Below, one piece after another: positions 61,443 to 64,000 of a stretch of 64,000 nt of DNA (within the stretch, counting starts at the first letter, position 1; every line of letters begins with the position of its first letter). Source of the DNA: an uncultured Bacilli bacterium (lineage in GTDB: Bacteria > Bacillota_I > Bacilli_A > RF39 > UBA660); contig CAKOPG010000004.1 of NCBI GenBank assembly GCA_934098745.1, positions 1 through 64,000 on the forward strand, in the 5' to 3' direction. The notes under the pieces are model-generated. The model saw nothing but the letters and a program-made list of their open reading frames with translations, searched no databases and was not told where the DNA came from. The translations under genes and the position numbers were made by a program.

Positions 61443-61923
61443 TTTACAATCCAAGTTAGATTTAAATGATGTAAGCAAAGATAGTATCGATAAAGCTTAC
61501 AATGTTTATTTAAAAGAAATAGGAAATAATGATACTCTAACATTTAAAGGACTTCCTGTTAAAGTAACAAAAACTTTAGATTATAATTTAAGACAACAAA
61601 CTTTTGAACATATTATATCTAGAGATATGAAAGCAAGATTGTATGATTCAAATAGATTAAATAAAATTCCGTGGATAAAACATATAATATCATATTGTAA
61701 TAATGAAAATTGTGGTAATTATTCATTTATAAATGATAGAGGTAAAGAATACTGTTTATGGTGTAAAAAAGAAAATTATTTAATTATATTAGAATTAAGA
61801 ACAGATAAAAAAACAAATAAACCATTTTACTATTTAAAAACTGCATATCCAATTATATATGGTGATAAGCTAAAACAGATGCAAAAGAAGGAAAAAAAGC
61901 AAAATGAAAACAGTAAGAACTAA
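61429..61923 (+). CDS. Protein with zinc-ribbon cysteines, function unknown
   Basis: 164 aa. Four cysteines in CNNENC and CLWC (about 93-113) form a likely zinc ribbon. Blocks before it (QTFEHIISRDMKARLYDSNR, IPWIKHII) and after it (LIILELR, YYLKTAYPI) recall small phage-type nucleases of the Barnase/EndoU/RelE-like fold, but this is only an impression. The ATG at 61429 overlaps DUF3800; an in-frame ATG at 61384 would overlap it further. Basic C-terminus. Confidence 0.5.
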   Translation: MEKCNLQSKLDLNDVSKDSIDKAYNVYLKEIGNNDTLTFKGLPVKVTKTLDYNLRQQTFEHIISRDMKARLYDSNRLNKIPWIKHIISYCNNENCGNYSFINDRGKEYCLWCKKENYLIILELRTDKKTNKPFYYLKTAYPIIYGDKLKQMQKKEKKQNENSKN

Positions 61924-61937
61924 ATCTTACCGTTTTC
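61890..61937 (-). terminator. Terminator at the convergent junction
   Basis: On the minus strand a 13-bp stem including one G-U pair (61906-61918 with 61925-61937), 6-nt loop, then ATTTTGC and T7. On the plus strand the same hairpin has one A-C mismatch and a poorer T tract, but may also end the Fic operon. Confidence 0.7.
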
Positions 61938-62052
61938 GCCGCTCTTTTACCACTTGGATAATGAGCAAAAGTTGTAGTACATACTACATTATATATTATG
62001 TTACTACCTATTATAACTATACCAATTAATTTTGAAAAAATCAATGGATTTG
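61892..62052 (-). ncRNA. Candidate small RNA, antisense to the end of the zinc-ribbon gene
   Basis: A consensus minus-strand promoter (62059-62088) faces a terminator at 61890-61937, defining an RNA of about 160 nt. It contains a 7-bp palindrome hairpin (61973-61979 with 61982-61988) and its last 30 nt are complementary to the end of the gene at 61429-61923. An open frame inside it (TTG at 62044) has no ribosome binding site and runs past the terminator, so the RNA is probably non-coding. Confidence 0.5.
62040..62051 (+). repeat. Direct repeat ATCAATGGATTT, copy 2
   Basis: Second copy of the 12-bp sequence at 59304-59315, located between the Fic operon and the 3' end of the integrase gene, a usual place for an attachment site. 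Confidence 0.35.
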
Positions 62053-62058
62053 CGAAAT

Positions 62059-62088
62059 ATTATATAAAAAAGTTTTACATTTTGTCAA
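62059..62088 (-). promoter_or_regulatory. Consensus promoter of the minus-strand small RNA
   Basis: On the minus strand: TTGACA (62083-62088), 18 bp, TATAAT (62059-62064), both perfect. Lies just downstream of the integrase stop and points away from it. Confidence 0.7.
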
Positions 62089-62106
62089 GTCTTTTTTTAC
62101 ATTTTG

Positions 62107-63216
62107 CTAATTTTCTTCTAAGCTATCTATAACAGAAACAACAGAGTCGAGGGCAGTACTAAACATATGAGAATATGTATTTAGTGTTTCCTCGATTTTT
62201 GTGTGTCCTAAATATTTGGCAACTAATGTAACATTAGCACCATTATTAATAAGTAATGAAGCACATGAATGTCTGAAATCATGGATCCTAATAACTTTTA
62301 AACCAGCAAGATTTGCTAGTTTAGTTCTTCTAAGATATATATTAGAATCAGCTATAGGTTTAGCATCTGAAACTACAAAGAAATCATCATTAAATCCATA
62401 ATAGTCTTTTTTATCCTGCTCATAGAGCATTTTAAGGTCATTTAACAAGACTTTAGTAATAGGAACTATTCTTCTACTATCTCTTGTCTTAGTATCTGAA
62501 AATTCGAATTTAACACGGTTATTTCTTTGCGTTATTTGCTTATTAACAGATAATACTTTTTTATCGAAATAAATATCTTTCCAAGTAAGTCCTTTTAATT
62601 CTCCTTTACGTAGTCCACAATAATACAAAATTTCAAACACACATTTCCATCTTAGATCTTCTTCATTAGAAATAAACTTTTTAAATTCATCATAAGTATA
62701 ATAAGCCATTTCTTTTCTACGTTCATTGGGATCTTGAAATTTTGTCATTTTATTATATACTGCCTGAAAATTTAAGTTATGCCATTTAACTCCAAAATTT
62801 AAAATAGATTTAAGAAACTTATAAATATCATTTTTATATCTAAGAGATATATTAAGTTTATTTATTTCTCGCTTCCATTGTTCAAATTGCATAATATTAA
62901 AATCTTTTACTTTAATAGGAAAGAAACATTCTATAAATTTTTCTTTATTATCATAACCATACTTAGTAGTTTCTTTCATTATTTCATCGTTATGCATTCT
63001 AAACTCATCATATAAGTCTTTAAATGTCATATTGTTATCTTCAACTTTATCAGTAGAGGTAACTAAAAACATTCTCTCTGCATCAGCTGCTTCTTTTTTA
63101 GTTAGATATCTTTTAGATCTATATTGTTTAGTAGCACCAAATGCATCTTTATAACTAAACTTAAAATACCAAGCTCTACCATTTTTAGTAGGCTTAGGAT
63201 CTTTGTAAACTGCCAT
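62107..63216 (-). CDS. int: Tyrosine site-specific integrase
   Basis: 369 aa. An N-terminal arm-binding domain (KNGRAWYFKFSYKDAFG) and SAM-like core-binding domain precede the catalytic domain: Arg in YYCGLRKGELKG, HDFRHSCASLL (HxxR), LGHTKIEETLNTY with the nucleophile Tyr. Typical of phage and ICE integrases of Bacillota. The ribosome binding site GGTGA, 4 nt before the ATG, can pair with TCACCAA in the 5' leader (63249-63255 with 63221-63227), which may limit translation. Confidence 0.94.
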   Translation of the reverse strand: MAVYKDPKPTKNGRAWYFKFSYKDAFGATKQYRSKRYLTKKEAADAERMFLVTSTDKVEDNNMTFKDLYDEFRMHNDEIMKETTKYGYDNKEKFIECFFPIKVKDFNIMQFEQWKREINKLNISLRYKNDIYKFLKSILNFGVKWHNLNFQAVYNKMTKFQDPNERRKEMAYYTYDEFKKFISNEEDLRWKCVFEILYYCGLRKGELKGLTWKDIYFDKKVLSVNKQITQRNNRVKFEFSDTKTRDSRRIVPITKVLLNDLKMLYEQDKKDYYGFNDDFFVVSDAKPIADSNIYLRRTKLANLAGLKVIRIHDFRHSCASLLINNGANVTLVAKYLGHTKIEETLNTYSHMFSTALDSVVSVIDSLEEN

Positions 63217-63232
63217 TATTTCACCAACTTTC

Positions 63233-63265
63233 TTGTAGAAATCCCTAATTGGTGATATAATTATA
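63233..63265. promoter_or_regulatory. Overlapping divergent promoters upstream of the integrase
   Basis: Plus strand: TTGTAG (63233-63238), 17 bp, TATAAT (63256-63261). Minus strand: TATAAT at 63260-63265 in position to start the integrase mRNA near 63253. The two -10 boxes overlap by two bases, so only one polymerase can bind at a time. Confidence 0.5.
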
Positions 63266-63334
63266 GACGAGAAATCTCCAAAATTATATTTATTATAATT
63301 ATTAAAGTTTACCAGACTTTTTAATTAGGGATTT
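63239..63334. repeat. 12-bp inverted repeat, widely spaced
   Basis: AAATCCCTAATT (63239-63250) and AATTAGGGATTT (63323-63334), perfect, separated by 72 bp. The left arm lies in the plus promoter spacer and in the integrase leader. Possible arm-type integrase sites or operators. Confidence 0.6.
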
Positions 63335-63371
63335 TTCACTTTGATCACTGTTCCAGCAGTGGTCTTTTTTT
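63268..63371 (+). ncRNA. Candidate small RNA between integrase and repressor genes
   Basis: About 100 nt from the plus promoter at 63233-63261 to a plus-facing terminator. No plus-strand gene precedes the terminator, which argues that a transcript exists here. Contains an AAAGT/ACTTT-type short hairpin (63305-63321) and no convincing open frame. Confidence 0.4.
63343..63371 (+). terminator. Plus-strand terminator
   Basis: 8-bp stem with one G-U pair (63343-63350 with 63357-63364), TTCCAG loop, T7 tail. On the minus strand there is no T-run, so it does not serve the repressor gene. Confidence 0.75.
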
Positions 63372-63981
63372 AATCATAATATCTTTTAACTTGAACTACA
63401 GAACCAATAATTCTAAAGTTCTCATATTCAATAGTACCTTTTAAATAAGTAGTAGGTTTAAAATCACTGCTAAGATTTAAAGGCATAACCATTATTCCAT
63501 CATTTATAGTAATAAGTTTTCTAATAGTTGCTATATCTTGTCCTTTTTCCTTAACACAATAGAATCCATCTTTATTCATTTTATTTTGTTCTCTAAGAAT
63601 TATACAATCGTTTTGATGAAACTCAGGATCCATAGTATTATCAGGCATAATTAATCCAAAATAACTTTGTTTGTTCTTTATCCATTCTGGAGGTATTAGT
63701 TCTTCACCAACTTTAAATGCATTAGTTTTATCAGATAATATATTTCCAAAATATATTTTAGAAAAAACATCAACTATAACAGTATCATCATTTAATAAAT
63801 CATCTTCATCTTCAAGCATCTCTTCAATTAAATCAGATTTCTTGATACCAAAGTAATCAGCAATCATATTTATTTTTTCTACTCTTGGAAATATTCTTCC
63901 AGTACACCAATCTGTTAGAGTAGTGTAAGGAATATTTAATCCTTTAGCAAGTTCTTTTCTAGATACCTTGCGTTCTTTCAT
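63370..63981 (-). CDS. Phage-type repressor: HTH plus S24-like domain with altered active site
   Basis: 203 aa, apparently complete. N-terminal XRE helix-turn-helix (SRKELAKGLNIPYTTLTDW, residues 5-23) and C-terminal LexA/CI-like domain. The usual GDSMxP reads PDNTMDP and the ATVKRL segment reads ATIRKL, so the catalytic Ser and Lys positions appear to be Thr and Arg. RecA-stimulated self-cleavage is therefore doubtful. A likely regulator of the element; whether it binds the twin operators at 59379-59428 is not shown. Confidence 0.88.
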   Translation of the reverse strand: MKERKVSRKELAKGLNIPYTTLTDWCTGRIFPRVEKINMIADYFGIKKSDLIEEMLEDEDDLLNDDTVIVDVFSKIYFGNILSDKTNAFKVGEELIPPEWIKNKQSYFGLIMPDNTMDPEFHQNDCIILREQNKMNKDGFYCVKEKGQDIATIRKLITINDGIMVMPLNLSSDFKPTTYLKGTIEYENFRIIGSVVQVKRYYD

Positions 63982-64000
63982 AATCGTATTAAGGTTATGT

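Noticed and set aside
61853..62044. 63-codon minus-strand frame starting TTG at 62044, hydrophobic N-terminus, possible small toxin
   Set aside because: No ribosome binding site, and the frame runs through a strong terminator on the same strand; more likely a non-coding RNA.

Overview
The window is about 64 kb of very AT-rich, densely packed bacterial DNA from a low-GC Bacillota of class Bacilli. Support for this comes from gene order and content: the S10-spc-alpha ribosomal operon, the IreB-RuvX-DUF1292-MltG-TrmR-TrhP-GreA neighbourhood, a YtxG/YtxH pair, a CotE-like spore-coat protein, a SpoVB-like flippase and TTGACA/TATAAT promoters spaced 17 bp. UGA is a stop codon here: it ends the ABC transporter at 35360-35362 and ireB at 47042-47044. 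The code is therefore standard, not mycoplasma-like. The closest fit is probably an uncultured gut lineage of the RF39/RFN20/Erysipelotrichales kind, but that is inference.

Layout. 1-62: 3' end of a 5S rRNA. 132-3016 (minus): two cell-envelope genes. 3361-17655: the ribosomal operon from a structured S10 leader through rplQ, with secY, adk, map and infA, and without rpmD. 17.7-23.6 kb: ligA, an M29 aminopeptidase and several unknowns. 23.6-24.4 kb: tRNA-Met and a decayed duplicate of it. 24.4-28.3 kb: a phosphorelay cluster of HPt, response regulator with degenerate HD-GYP, and hybrid histidine kinase. 28.4-33.2 kb: unknowns, a large membrane protein, a flippase and murC. 33.3-36.1 kb: a peptide-export and bacteriocin locus, followed by a second flippase-like gene. 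37.6-41.6 kb: CBS-type pyrophosphatase, acetate kinase and NrnA. 41.7-46.7 kb: CotE-like protein, lipoprotein, charged protein, YtxG/YtxH-like pair and a lone pilin. 46.8-54.3 kb: the conserved housekeeping run from ireB to tig. 54.6-59.0 kb: small exporter, tRNA-Lys/Ile/Glu, second acetate kinase and recG. 59.0-64.0 kb: mobile-element DNA with a Fic protein, a DUF3800 protein, a zinc-ribbon protein, an integrase and a LexA-like repressor.

The most interesting system is the export locus. A C39-peptidase ABC transporter overlaps a short single-pass accessory gene. Two unlisted small genes (45 and 54 codons) follow, each encoding a peptide with a matching 14-residue double-glycine leader. One core is glycine-rich and hydrophobic with GxxxG motifs, the other is an amphipathic helix, and each has one cysteine close to its C-terminus. 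This looks like a two-peptide (class IIb-like) bacteriocin cut and exported by its own transporter.

The mobile region is rich in regulatory DNA: twin operators on a consensus promoter before the Fic gene, and three candidate small RNAs, each with its own promoter and terminator. The repressor has an S24 domain whose catalytic Ser and Lys positions both look substituted.
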